NCBI GenBank assembly: GCA_038134525.1
Contig: JAYPVI010000005.1
Location: forward strand, 1-64,000
Source of the DNA: GCA-002727735 sp038134525
GTDB lineage: Bacteria > Bacteroidota > Bacteroidia > Flavobacteriales_D > Parvicellaceae
Length of the DNA stretch: 64,000 bases
Reading direction: 5' to 3'
Shown: positions 10,619-19,701 of the stretch, in pieces
Position numbering within the stretch: position 1 is the first letter of the stretch
Layout: each line of letters starts with the position of its first letter
Made by a program: the position numbers and the translations under genes
The notes under the pieces: generated by a model
Seen by the model: only the letters and a program-made list of their open reading frames with translations
What the model was told of the DNA's origin: nothing
Databases searched by the model: none

Positions 10619-11959
10619 TTACGGATTATTTATCCACTTTGCATTGTAATTACAAGTCTGGTAAATAGGATCGATAAAAACATATGTTGACTTTGCAGTT
10701 TTCTGAACCCATTTATCCATAGTAGCCATTTGTTTTTGCGTTAAAGCATATTGTTGGATATACTCATAATCGTCATTAAGATTTGCCAAATGTGGTGAAG
10801 TCCTGTCAACTAATTTGAATATTCTATATCCAATATTTCCACTCGGGTCTTCATAATATTGGGGATTTGATATTTCATCAATTTCTAAATTTGAAATAGC
10901 AAAGAATAAGGCTTTATCTATAGTTTGCATATCCCAATAAGCCTCACCAGTAGCTTCGTTAAATACGATTCCATTATTTTTGTTGTTCTCATCATTAGCG
11001 TATTTCAGAACGGCATCTTCCCAGCTCATTTCACCTTTAGCTATTTCAGAAGCAATTTTATCTAAATTTTGTTTAATGGAAACAAGATCTTTATCTGCAA
11101 TTTTGTTTTTAATCAAGATGTGAGATCCATAGTATTGTTCCCCTCTTCTTTTTTCAACTTTTAATATATGGTAGCCATACGGACTCTCAAATACTTCCGA
11201 AACGGTATTGAGAGGAATGGTGTATGCTAAAGCATCAAATTCCGGCACAAAATCTCCTCTATCTACCCAACCAAAGTTACCACCTGCTACTTTAGTACCC
11301 GGGTCCTCTGAATAAAACTCTGCTGCTACAGAGAATGTAATTTCGTTTGATATTATTCTATCTCTAATTTTATTTAATCTTTTTTTAGTTTCATTTTTTT
11401 GTTGGTATGATAGTGCAGGTGCTAGTATGATTTGCGAAACTTTCACTTTGCTATTGATAAAAGGAATACTATCTGGAGGTATTTCTCTAAAATAGGAACG
11501 AACTTCTTTGGGGCTTACTAATATTTCACCAATAATTTCTTGTTGCATTTTTTGAGCTTTCATTTTATCTTCAATTTGAACATAAAATTCATCTTTAATC
11601 TCTTGTACTGATTTTCCATAATACTCTTCTAATGCATCGATTCCTCCAATCTGTGCTGAAAAATATTGGATTCGCTGATCTAACTCACTTTTAACCATAT
11701 CTTCAGTTACTTCAATACTATCTATTTCAGCTTGATGGATTAGTAGTTGCTGAAGCATGAGTTCTTCTAATAAATAGCAATCCATCGATTCTGAAATATC
11801 CATTCCTTGTTGAGCAAGTTGCATCTTTTGGCTTTGGATTTCAGAAAATAAAATGGGTTTTTCACCAACTACTGCAATAACCTTATCAATTACTTCTTGA
11901 TTGTAAGCTGAGCAATAAATAAAAAATAATGCTATGAGGCTATTTAAAGGTTTGATCAT
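10619..11959 (-). CDS. SurA-like periplasmic peptidyl-prolyl isomerase/chaperone
   Basis: 446 residues with a signal peptide (about 1-20). Residues about 22-165 resemble the SurA N-terminal chaperone domain (VIAVVGEKPILFSEI start). A first parvulin domain spans about 169-262 (GGNFGWVDRGDFVPEF, then PYGYHILKVEKR) and a second, less conserved one about 275-375. SurA proteins escort unfolded outer-membrane proteins across the periplasm. The start overlaps the stop of the preceding lipoprotein gene as ATGA (11956-11959), indicating translational coupling. It is the third of three adjacent foldase-like genes. Confidence 0.92.
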   Translation of the reverse strand: MIKPLNSLIALFFIYCSAYNQEVIDKVIAVVGEKPILFSEIQSQKMQLAQQGMDISESMDCYLLEELMLQQLLIHQAEIDSIEVTEDMVKSELDQRIQYFSAQIGGIDALEEYYGKSVQEIKDEFYVQIEDKMKAQKMQQEIIGEILVSPKEVRSYFREIPPDSIPFINSKVKVSQIILAPALSYQQKNETKKRLNKIRDRIISNEITFSVAAEFYSEDPGTKVAGGNFGWVDRGDFVPEFDALAYTIPLNTVSEVFESPYGYHILKVEKRRGEQYYGSHILIKNKIADKDLVSIKQNLDKIASEIAKGEMSWEDAVLKYANDENNKNNGIVFNEATGEAYWDMQTIDKALFFAISNLEIDEISNPQYYEDPSGNIGYRIFKLVDRTSPHLANLNDDYEYIQQYALTQKQMATMDKWVQKTAKSTYVFIDPIYQTCNYNAKWINNP

Positions 11960-12804
11960 AAAAATTTCTCTATTTTTTTATTTTGAAGAGCATCTTCATA
12001 AAGGTCGAGTCTTAATTTTTTTCTTAGCTGATTGGCTCTTTGATTCAAAATAATGCTTTTTATTTTTTCCTTTTCAAAACTCATGGGTGAAGTACCATCT
12101 TTGATAATATAATCGTAAACATTCACAAAAAACATTTCATTCTCAGATTCTAAAATGACCTTTTTCTTTTCTTTAATAAAATAAATTTTAGTAAACTTTT
12201 CCAATTGAGGAACTTGTTTAAGTAAGTCATCAAAATAGATCCATTCATCGGGGTTGTAGTAAAAAGAATTGGCTTCCTTCTGAGCTAAAGCCATTAAGTC
12301 GTCAAGCATTTCTTCATTATAGATGTGATAAAATTTTTTGAAGTCTTTAATCTTTTTTGAATTTTTTGGGACTTTGACATAAAGGCATTTAACAACGTAA
12401 TCATTCAATACAAAGTCATCTAAATGATTGTTGTAATAGTCCTGAATTTCAAAAGAATTTATATTGGTGTCAAGTCTTTTATTGACGTAAAACTGTTCAA
12501 ATTCGTGAGAAATTAAAGACAGTTTATACTTCTCTATTTTTTTTTCAACTTCACTCACTTCATTGGGAATTAATTCTTCAGCTTTTTTAGAAATTAGTTG
12601 ATTAACAATCCAATTATGAATGAAATTATTTACAAATATTAGGCTATCATCAGTATCTAGATTTAGTGGAATTTCGCTTACCAAATCGGTTTTATATAAT
12701 TGAATTTCTCCTACCAATGCCAATGGAGGTTCATTGTCCACTTCTTTACATCTTAAAAGTGTAAACAAAACAATGGAAAATGATAAGATTAGTCTCAATT
12801 TCAA
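11956..12804 (-). CDS. SurA-N-like lipoprotein or secreted protein without a parvulin domain
   Basis: 282 residues. The start is a TTG at 12804 in a TTGA overlap with the preceding stop; no in-frame ATG can supply the signal sequence. The N-terminus (MKLRLILSFSIVLFTLLRC) resembles a lipoprotein signal with a weak lipobox. The remainder is helical and charged, with a SurA/PpiC N-terminal-like start (ALVGEIQLYKTDLVSEI). The G-F-G and HIL/HIV strands of parvulin domains are missing. Position between two parvulin proteins suggests a chaperone partner without isomerase activity; that role is inferred. Confidence 0.8.
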   Translation of the reverse strand: MKLRLILSFSIVLFTLLRCKEVDNEPPLALVGEIQLYKTDLVSEIPLNLDTDDSLIFVNNFIHNWIVNQLISKKAEELIPNEVSEVEKKIEKYKLSLISHEFEQFYVNKRLDTNINSFEIQDYYNNHLDDFVLNDYVVKCLYVKVPKNSKKIKDFKKFYHIYNEEMLDDLMALAQKEANSFYYNPDEWIYFDDLLKQVPQLEKFTKIYFIKEKKKVILESENEMFFVNVYDYIIKDGTSPMSFEKEKIKSIILNQRANQLRKKLRLDLYEDALQNKKIEKFL

Positions 12805-14750
12805 CGATTTGGATTTTCTTTGATACTGTAAAGAGCATCGTAATTTACATTAAATTTATTTTCTGCTCTTAGTTTTTTAATCCACTCTTTTTCTAAATGA
12901 TTTTGATATGCAGAAACGATGATACCTTCAGCTTCATTTATAAGTTTATTTCTGGAGTTTAATTTTTCATAGACATTGAGAATTACAAATTTTTCATTCA
13001 CACTTATGGGCTTGTTTAGTCCTTTGTTTATTTCATCATATGTTGTATTAAAATTTTCGAATTCATCAATTGTTTTTTTCTCTAATTCAACTTGGAAATT
13101 ATTTTTGTTCACGATTTTTATAATAGAATCATATTCTACTTTTTTATTCAGCAATTTGTAAATCTTTTTTGCTGTTTTTTTATCATTAGCCGAATAAATT
13201 TCTGTTTTGATCCTATTAGGATGTTTCCACGTATTTTGATTTTTTTCATAGAATAATCTCAAGCCGGTGGTGTCTTTTATCGCCTTACTCCATATCATTT
13301 GATCTGAAATATCAAATAAAAGAATACCATCTCTGTATTCTTTAAGTAAAGCCTTAAATTCTGGATATTTAATAGGGAGTTGTATTTTTTCGTACTCAAT
13401 TAAGTTGAAGGTCAAAAATTGATCATATTTATTAATTATTAGTTGTTTATCAAATTTATATTGTTCTAGTTGTTTTGAAGTATTTGATAAATAAATGATA
13501 AAATCTTTGTAAGTAAACTTATTTGATTTGAAATCAATTATCACATCATTTATTAATTTAGGTCCTTTACTATTTATGATATCAGTTGAATCAAAGTATT
13601 TGCTTTTTAGAATTTTTTCTACAGTTTTAACATCAAAGGTTTCTTTTAATGAATATGTTACTTTCAATTTATTGATAAATGATGAACGTGTTTTTTGAGC
13701 TCTTGCGTCTTTTTGAATTTTGTTTTTTAACTCATATCTAAGATCTTCATATGATTTCACAGCTTCAAAGTCTAATCGTTTTACGATATGCCATCCGTTT
13801 GGTGTTTGGAATGGTTTAGATATTTCATCATTCATTGTTAAACTAAATACGGCATTTTCAAACGATGGATAGACATTTCCTCCAGATGTAATCCAACCAA
13901 GTTCTCCCCCTTTTTGTGCTGATTTACGATCATTTGAAGATTCTTTAGCAACTTCGTCAAAAGATCGACCATTTTTTAAAGAAGTATAAATAGCGTCAAT
14001 TTTTTCTTTGGCATTAATACAGTCACTTTGCTTTTTAGGATCACAAACAATCATGATATGAGCAGTTTTGACCCTTCCCTTGGCTTTTCTGAGGTCATGT
14101 GGTTTCACCAAATGGTATCCAAACCTTGTTCTTATAATAGGAGACACCTTACCAATGGGAGTATTGTAGGCTGCATTTTCAAATGGGTAAACCATTTTAA
14201 AGGCGTTAAAGTATCCTAAATTCCCTTTATCCATTTTTCCTGATGGACAGTGTGATAATTCTTCAGCAATTTCACCAAAAGAAACATTTGATTGGGCTAA
14301 GATCCTTGATATAGAGTCTATGGTTTTCCAAGCTTTTAAAGTATCAGCAGGAGAAGACGTAGGAGAAGTTTTGATCATAATATGGCTTGCTTCAACTTCA
14401 TTAATTGTTCTGTAATAAGCCTCTTTAATCAATGCCTCATTAATGGCGGTGTCAATAAGATAAGGCTTCTCCAATTGGATTTTATAACCATTTAATTCAT
14501 CTATGAATTTTTTCATCGTATCTAATCCTAAATTCTCAGCGGCCATAACTTTAAGTTTAAAATTGATGAATAAATCGATATACTCATCCAAGTCCTCTTT
14601 TGTAGCCAATTTTTCTTTTTTATTTTTCCAATAAATTTGTTCAAATTCAGTCTTGTAAATTTTCTCTCCGTTAATGGTGAGAATTTCTTGTTCTTGAGAG
14701 AATACGTTTGCGTAAATAAATACAATTGAAAATAACCAGGTCAGTTTCAT
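12801..14750 (-). CDS. Periplasmic peptidyl-prolyl isomerase with two parvulin domains
   Basis: 649 residues from ATG at 14750. An upstream in-frame start at 14813 would overlap guaB and bury the signal peptide, so 14750 is chosen. A signal peptide at 1-18 (ending NVFSQ) is followed by a short N-terminal helical domain. Parvulin domain 1 is about 117-220 (EASHIMIKTSP to FGYHLVKPHD) and parvulin domain 2 about 227-330 (TAHIMIVCDP to GWHIVKRLD). A long C-terminal helical region has no recognised domain. The start lies 19 nt after guaB and the end overlaps the next gene by 4 nt. Likely assists folding of exported and outer-membrane proteins. Confidence 0.92.
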   Translation of the reverse strand: MKLTWLFSIVFIYANVFSQEQEILTINGEKIYKTEFEQIYWKNKKEKLATKEDLDEYIDLFINFKLKVMAAENLGLDTMKKFIDELNGYKIQLEKPYLIDTAINEALIKEAYYRTINEVEASHIMIKTSPTSSPADTLKAWKTIDSISRILAQSNVSFGEIAEELSHCPSGKMDKGNLGYFNAFKMVYPFENAAYNTPIGKVSPIIRTRFGYHLVKPHDLRKAKGRVKTAHIMIVCDPKKQSDCINAKEKIDAIYTSLKNGRSFDEVAKESSNDRKSAQKGGELGWITSGGNVYPSFENAVFSLTMNDEISKPFQTPNGWHIVKRLDFEAVKSYEDLRYELKNKIQKDARAQKTRSSFINKLKVTYSLKETFDVKTVEKILKSKYFDSTDIINSKGPKLINDVIIDFKSNKFTYKDFIIYLSNTSKQLEQYKFDKQLIINKYDQFLTFNLIEYEKIQLPIKYPEFKALLKEYRDGILLFDISDQMIWSKAIKDTTGLRLFYEKNQNTWKHPNRIKTEIYSANDKKTAKKIYKLLNKKVEYDSIIKIVNKNNFQVELEKKTIDEFENFNTTYDEINKGLNKPISVNEKFVILNVYEKLNSRNKLINEAEGIIVSAYQNHLEKEWIKKLRAENKFNVNYDALYSIKENPNR

Positions 14751-14769
14751 TCTATTAAATTTTATGATT

Positions 14770-16245
14770 TTATCTAAGATTATAATTTGGAGCTTCCCTT
14801 GTGATAGCAACATCGTGGGGATGACTTTCTATCATTCCAGAGTGAGTTATTTTGACAAATTTTGCCCCTTTTAATGATTCTAAATTTTCTGCTCCACAAT
14901 ATCCCATCCCTGCCCTTAAACCTCCTATAAGTTGGTGCATTACTTCTTTTAATGTGCCTTTGTATGGAACTCTAGCAGAAATTCCTTCTGGCACTAATTT
15001 TTTTATATCATCTTCATTTTCTTGGAAATAACGATCTTTCGAACCTTTCTGCATGGCTTCTAATGAACCCATTCCACGATAGGATTTGAACTTTCTGCCT
15101 TCATAAATGATGGTTTCTCCTGGAGATTCTTCTGTTCCAGCAAACATAGATCCCATCATTACACTACTTGCTCCAGCTGCTAAAGCTTTTGGTATATCTC
15201 CTGTAAACCTTATCCCACCATCAGCAATTATTGGAATACCGGCATCTTTAAGGGCATTAGAGACATTCATGATAGCAGAGAGTTGAGGCATGCCAACACC
15301 TGCAATTACTCGAGTTGTACAAATGGATCCTGGACCTATTCCAACTTTAATACCATCAGCACCAGCATGAGCAAGATCTTTTGCAGCTTCACCAGTTGCT
15401 ACATTACCAACAACCACATCTAAGTTTTTAAATTTCTTTTTAACTTCTTTTAAAAGTTGTATAACTCCTTTAGAGTGACCATGAGCAGTATCAATTACAA
15501 TTGCATCAGCTCCTGAGTCCACTAGAGCTTCTATTCTCTCAAAAGTGTCTTTGGAAACACCAACAGCTGCAGCTACTCTTAGTCTTCCAAATTCATCTTT
15601 ACAACTTAAAGGGTGCTGTTTAACTTTGATGATATCTTTGAAAGTAATAAGACCAACCAACTTATTATCATCATTTGTTATAAGGAGCTTTTCTATTTTA
15701 TGTTGTTGTAATATATTTTCAGCTTTAATTAAATCGATATCTTCATTAGCCGTAACTAAATTATCTTTTGTCATTACATCACTTACCTTCTTTTTTAGAT
15801 CTTTCTCAAATCTTAAATCTCTGTTGGTAACTATTCCTAATAGCAATTTTCTATTGTCTATTACTGGAATGCCACCTATCTTGTATTCAGCCATTAATTG
15901 AAGAGCATCCCCAATGGTAGCTTTTTCGTCAACAGTAATCGGATCAAGTATCATTCCGCTTTCTGATCTCTTGACCTTTCTTACTTCCTTTGCTTGATGT
16001 TCTATAGACATGTTTTTGTGAATGACACCAATCCCTCCTTGTTGTGCTATTGAAATAGCTAACTCATGTTCTGTAACGGTATCCATAGCTGCTGAAACAA
16101 TAGGCGTATTAATCCTAATATTTCTAGAAAAGTAGGTTGAAAGTGTAACTTGATGAGGTAAAATTTCAGAGTAAGCGGGGACTAGAAGTACATCGTCATA
16201 AGTAAGACCTTCACCAGTAAATTTTTGTTTGTTTTCTTCAATCAT
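14770..16245 (-). CDS. guaB: Inosine-5'-monophosphate dehydrogenase
   Basis: 491 residues. Oxidises IMP to XMP with NAD+, the first committed step to GMP. The catalytic loop GPGSICTTR carries the nucleophilic Cys309. The two CBS domains occupy about residues 95-210 inside the TIM barrel; the NAD/IMP segments IDTAHGHSKG and GNVATGEAA are present. It heads a co-directional cluster that continues into the foldase and glycerol genes with gaps under 20 nt. A TAAATTTG element at 16260-16267 (minus reading) could serve as its -7 box. Confidence 0.98.
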   Translation of the reverse strand: MIEENKQKFTGEGLTYDDVLLVPAYSEILPHQVTLSTYFSRNIRINTPIVSAAMDTVTEHELAISIAQQGGIGVIHKNMSIEHQAKEVRKVKRSESGMILDPITVDEKATIGDALQLMAEYKIGGIPVIDNRKLLLGIVTNRDLRFEKDLKKKVSDVMTKDNLVTANEDIDLIKAENILQQHKIEKLLITNDDNKLVGLITFKDIIKVKQHPLSCKDEFGRLRVAAAVGVSKDTFERIEALVDSGADAIVIDTAHGHSKGVIQLLKEVKKKFKNLDVVVGNVATGEAAKDLAHAGADGIKVGIGPGSICTTRVIAGVGMPQLSAIMNVSNALKDAGIPIIADGGIRFTGDIPKALAAGASSVMMGSMFAGTEESPGETIIYEGRKFKSYRGMGSLEAMQKGSKDRYFQENEDDIKKLVPEGISARVPYKGTLKEVMHQLIGGLRAGMGYCGAENLESLKGAKFVKITHSGMIESHPHDVAITREAPNYNLR

Positions 16246-16259
16246 ATTATAGGGTTGGG

Positions 16260-16267
16260 CAAATTTA
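16260..16267 (-). promoter_or_regulatory. Possible -7 element (TAAATTTG) of the guaB cluster
   Basis: Matches the Bacteroidota -7 consensus TAnnTTTG exactly and ends 14 nt before the guaB start codon. No clear TTG was found at the usual -33 distance, so the call is tentative. Confidence 0.4.
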
Positions 16268-16315
16268 GCAAAATCAATTTATTACTGCACTTACTCTCTT
16301 ACTTTTAAGATTAGT

Positions 16316-16329
16316 TTAACATATGTTGT
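16316..16329. promoter_or_regulatory. PrfA-box-like palindrome (TTAACATATGTTGT) before the porP-like gene
   Basis: Agrees with the perfect copy at 50828-50841 at 12 of 14 positions, including the full AACATATGTT core. It lies in the divergent region between guaB and the PorP/SprF-like gene, starting 59 nt before the TTG at 16375 and 29 nt before the TTG at 16345. See the Crp/Fnr findings. No good -7 element sits at the 36-nt offset seen at the other two copies. Confidence 0.5.
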
Positions 16330-16344
16330 TTTTATAGTTTATTT

Positions 16345-17304
16345 TTGAATAAGCTTTTTTACTTTCGCAGCCAATTGAAAAGAATAGCCTACATATTGAC
16401 TTTAACTTTTAATTTAATGGCATACATTTCTGATGGTCAGTCTGACGCATTGTATAGTCAATACATGTTCAATCAATTTACGATAAACCCTGCCTATGCA
16501 GGATCAAGAGATGCATTAAGTAGTGTTTTGCTACATCGTATCCAATGGACTGGGTTAGAAGATGCACCAAAAACAATTAATTTATCTGCCCATTCTCCTT
16601 TTCATAGAAAGAATATGGCTCTAGGAGTAAATTTCATGATGGATGAATTAGGTCCAACAAAGGTTCAATCTGTTCAGGGTACATATGCCTACCATATTAA
16701 AACTAATTTTGGTGATTTATCTATGGGTGTTCGAAGCGGAATTATTTCGGTCCAAAACAATCAAGGTGATTTAAATTTTTACAATGACCAATTATATGGG
16801 AATAACACCATGATAAGTGCTGTTATTCCAAATGTAGATTTTGGAATGTACTTTTTTACGGATGTTTTTTATGCCGGTCTTAGTGCTAGTCATCTGTTAG
16901 AGGATAATTTCACTTTAAATAACAATAGACAAGATAGTCTTTCAAGCTTTGAGCTTCAACGTTATTTTAATTTGGCATCTGGTGGTGTATATGAGCTAAA
17001 TCAAAACATACTACTTAAACCGTCATTTTTAGTAAAGTACTCTCCATTAAGCCCAATCAATTTTGATTTGAATGCCAGTTTACTATTTAAAAAAACATTG
17101 TGGGTAGGGTTTTCTTATCGCTCCACTCAAAACTTAGTATGTTTATTTGAAATCAACATTACTGATCAGATGAGATTTGGATATAGTTATGATTATGATT
17201 TTAGTGCAGTAAGAACAATAAGCTCAGGATCTCATGAAATTTTTATTGGTTTTGACCAGTTCTTGAATAAAAAAGTGCCAAACATATCACCAAGATTTTT
17301 CTAA
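16345..17304 (+). CDS. PorP/SprF-family type IX secretion outer-membrane protein
   Basis: 319 residues from TTG 16345; a second in-frame TTG at 16375 would give a cleaner signal peptide (MKRIAYILTLTFNLMAY...) and 309 residues. No ATG precedes the conserved region. The mature start DALYSQYMFNQFTINPAYAG is the family hallmark, followed by RIQWTGLEDAPKT and beta-strand-rich sequence consistent with an outer-membrane barrel. PorP/SprF proteins take part in T9SS export and cargo attachment. The stop and the next start overlap as TAATG (17302-17306), pairing it with a PorE-like OmpA protein. A PrfA-box-like palindrome precedes it. Confidence 0.93.
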   Translation: MNKLFYFRSQLKRIAYILTLTFNLMAYISDGQSDALYSQYMFNQFTINPAYAGSRDALSSVLLHRIQWTGLEDAPKTINLSAHSPFHRKNMALGVNFMMDELGPTKVQSVQGTYAYHIKTNFGDLSMGVRSGIISVQNNQGDLNFYNDQLYGNNTMISAVIPNVDFGMYFFTDVFYAGLSASHLLEDNFTLNNNRQDSLSSFELQRYFNLASGGVYELNQNILLKPSFLVKYSPLSPINFDLNASLLFKKTLWVGFSYRSTQNLVCLFEINITDQMRFGYSYDYDFSAVRTISSGSHEIFIGFDQFLNKKVPNISPRFF

Positions 17305-19700
17305 TGATAAAAATAATTGGGTGCATATCATTCTTTTTTTTGTTGAATTTTTCAACTCCTGTTTATTCATTTGAAGGAGATTCTTTAAGGGTCAAAAAGG
17401 AACGAATTTTTGAAGTTTTTGAGACATACGGATTAAATTCTAATTATTCTGATATCTCTCCAGTTTTTTTTAATATGGAATTGGTGTTTTGCTCAAATAG
17501 GGAGTGGAACAAAAATACGTATGGTATGTCTGACTGGCATGAAACTAATCATTATAATATTTTCAGGTCATCTGTTAATTTCACAACAGTAGATTCTGTG
17601 GCGTTCGAAAAAGTGAAAATTTTCAATCATTTTTTAGTATCTCATTTAAATGTGGGCCCAATCACTTTTGACAAGGCTTTTAAAAATGCGGTGTATGTTG
17701 AAAATGAATACGTTGGTAAAAACAAGAGGAATGGAGATAACAACTTGAACGTTCAATTATTTAGTTTGGTCATAGAGGATGGGAAACTAAAGGATAAAGA
17801 AAAATTGACCTTTTGTGATTCAAAATATAATTATTCTCATCCTACTCTGTCAGATGATGGAAATTTATTAGTTTTTTCATCCGATATGCCATGCGAGCAT
17901 GCAGGGTTAAATTTATTTTATTCCAAAAAGGAAAATGGAAACTGGACAGAGCCGAAACCCCTCAATAAAATAAACAGCGATGCTAATGAAATATTCCCTA
18001 TGATTGAAGGCAAAGATTTATATTTTTCTTCCAATGGCTATGACACAAAAGGAGGCTATGATTTATTTGTAGCTCATAAAGTTGATAGTTCAGATGATAT
18101 TTCAGATCAATGGTCCAATCATTTCAACTTGGGAGGTAACATTAATTCTGAGCAAGATGATTTTGGAATCGTATTTAATGTTGATGGATCCACTGGTTAT
18201 TTTGTTTCCAACAGAAATGATAGTATTCATGATCAAATCCACAATGATGATATATTCTCCTTTGAAATGATTGAAAAGGCCATTTTTAATAATGAATTTC
18301 AGAACCTTTCTGGTATGTTTGAATACTTTAAATTAAAGGAAGTGCCTTCAAACCTTGAGGTGATGCTCCTTGATGATGAGGGCAATGTGTTTGCTGTTAC
18401 ATCAACAGATGATAATGGCCATTTTAATTTTGATTACATACCTGCAGGTAAAAAGTATACCATAAAACTTAATGCAGAAGGAGATGTCGTTCTAACTTTG
18501 TTTCAAGAAAATGATAATACCATGCTACTTTCAAATGATAAAGGGGAATTTATTTTTAGAAAACTAGCTACTGATTACGTTGGAACATTGAGTCTAATTG
18601 ACGAAGGAGATATAAATTTAGACATTGGTTTATATGATTTTAGAGGACAAATAGAATTCCAAAAACTATCAGGTGATCAAATATCCAGAAAAATGATGGT
18701 ATATCTTGTAGATGAAGATGGGAATATCATTATGCAAACAGAAACGGATGAGTTTGGAAATTTTGTTTTTGAAAAACTGCCATATGGTTCTAATTACCTT
18801 GTTAAGGTAGATGAAGATGGAGAGCTACTTCTTAAAATTTATAATAATGTAGATCATTTAATGGCTACACTTACCAATAGCCCTTCAGGAATATTCAATT
18901 ATAGGCTTTTAGATTATGAAAAGACAACGAATCTATCCTTATTTAATGATGAACTTGATAAATTGTTTTTTTCTGAAGAAAGAATGTTAATTACAGGCTT
19001 GTTTAAACTTAAAGATGGTGTTAATGAGAGAATAAAGTTTGAAGTTCTTGACATGGATGGTAACTTATTATTGGTTTCTGAAACAGATGAATTTGGTAGG
19101 TTTAAGTTGGACAATCTTCCATTATTAGAAGACTTAATTTTCAAAATTGATGAGGGATCAGTTTATTATGATCAAGATTTACTAATTGAAATTTTAACAA
19201 GAGATAATCGAGTTCTTGTCACCTTGGACAAGGATGAATACGGTATGTTTGAATTTAAAAGATTAGTTTCTTCAAAGTACCATTTAACTACGATGGAAGA
19301 ATTACAGGATGAAATTGAAATAGCTAAAGAAGAAAGAAAATTGCGAATAGAGAACTTTGTTGTTTATTACCCCACTAATGTATTTAAAATAGGTGACGAA
19401 TATATTCCACACTTGGATACATTATTTATGACGCTAAATGAATTTCCGGATTCGAAAATTCAAATTCATTCCCATGCAAGTTCAACTGCCTCCGCTTCCT
19501 ATAATATGAAATTGTCTGAAAGAAGAATGAATACAATAGTGAATTATTTCCAAGCCAAGGGTGTTGAAAAAACTAGAATGAATTATAAAGCCTATGGAGA
19601 GTCAAAACTATTAAATCAATGTGGAAATGACAATGAATGTGAGGACGAAATGCATCAAATCAATAGAAGAACCGAGCTCAAAATAATCCTTAAAAATTAA
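17304..19700 (+). CDS. PorE-like protein: WD40-type propeller, three carboxypeptidase-regulatory-like repeats, OmpA domain
   Basis: 798 residues with a signal peptide (about 1-22). Residues about 30-325 hold PD40/WD40-like blades (HPTLSDDGNLLVFSSD, KDLYFSSNGYDTKGGYDLF). About 333-662 hold three tandem modules with TDEFGNF-type turns, resembling carboxypeptidase-regulatory folds. About 680-798 is an OmpA C-terminal domain (NMKLSERRMNTIVNYF, NRRTELKI). The order propeller, CRD, OmpA recalls PorE of the T9SS, which links the outer-membrane machinery to peptidoglycan, but the N-terminal TPR of PorE is missing. The usual SHTDSRG-type segment reads SHASSTA, so the peptidoglycan-binding aspartate is absent. 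It is translationally coupled to the PorP-like gene. Confidence 0.88.
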   Translation: MIKIIGCISFFFLLNFSTPVYSFEGDSLRVKKERIFEVFETYGLNSNYSDISPVFFNMELVFCSNREWNKNTYGMSDWHETNHYNIFRSSVNFTTVDSVAFEKVKIFNHFLVSHLNVGPITFDKAFKNAVYVENEYVGKNKRNGDNNLNVQLFSLVIEDGKLKDKEKLTFCDSKYNYSHPTLSDDGNLLVFSSDMPCEHAGLNLFYSKKENGNWTEPKPLNKINSDANEIFPMIEGKDLYFSSNGYDTKGGYDLFVAHKVDSSDDISDQWSNHFNLGGNINSEQDDFGIVFNVDGSTGYFVSNRNDSIHDQIHNDDIFSFEMIEKAIFNNEFQNLSGMFEYFKLKEVPSNLEVMLLDDEGNVFAVTSTDDNGHFNFDYIPAGKKYTIKLNAEGDVVLTLFQENDNTMLLSNDKGEFIFRKLATDYVGTLSLIDEGDINLDIGLYDFRGQIEFQKLSGDQISRKMMVYLVDEDGNIIMQTETDEFGNFVFEKLPYGSNYLVKVDEDGELLLKIYNNVDHLMATLTNSPSGIFNYRLLDYEKTTNLSLFNDELDKLFFSEERMLITGLFKLKDGVNERIKFEVLDMDGNLLLVSETDEFGRFKLDNLPLLEDLIFKIDEGSVYYDQDLLIEILTRDNRVLVTLDKDEYGMFEFKRLVSSKYHLTTMEELQDEIEIAKEERKLRIENFVVYYPTNVFKIGDEYIPHLDTLFMTLNEFPDSKIQIHSHASSTASASYNMKLSERRMNTIVNYFQAKGVEKTRMNYKAYGESKLLNQCGNDNECEDEMHQINRRTELKIILKN
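18300..19290 (+). repeat. Three tandem ~330-bp modules within the PorE-like gene
   Basis: Each unit encodes a G-hydrophobic strand, a DDEGN/DEDGN/DMDGN turn, a T-D-D/E-N/F-G-x-F segment, an LP/IP turn, then a second half ending GEF/GIF/GMF. Approximate starts are 18310, 18640 and 19000. The acidic turns could bind calcium; that is conjecture. Confidence 0.7.
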
Positions 19701-19701
19701 T

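Noticed and set aside
10679..10688. AACATATGTT core, 65-74 nt before glpK
   Set aside because: Inside the SurA-like coding sequence, lacks the TTAAC flank, and no -7 element lies at the 36-nt offset; probably chance.
14751..14813. Upstream extension of the 12801-14750 gene to 14813
   Set aside because: Would overlap guaB by 44 nt and place 21 residues before a normal signal peptide.
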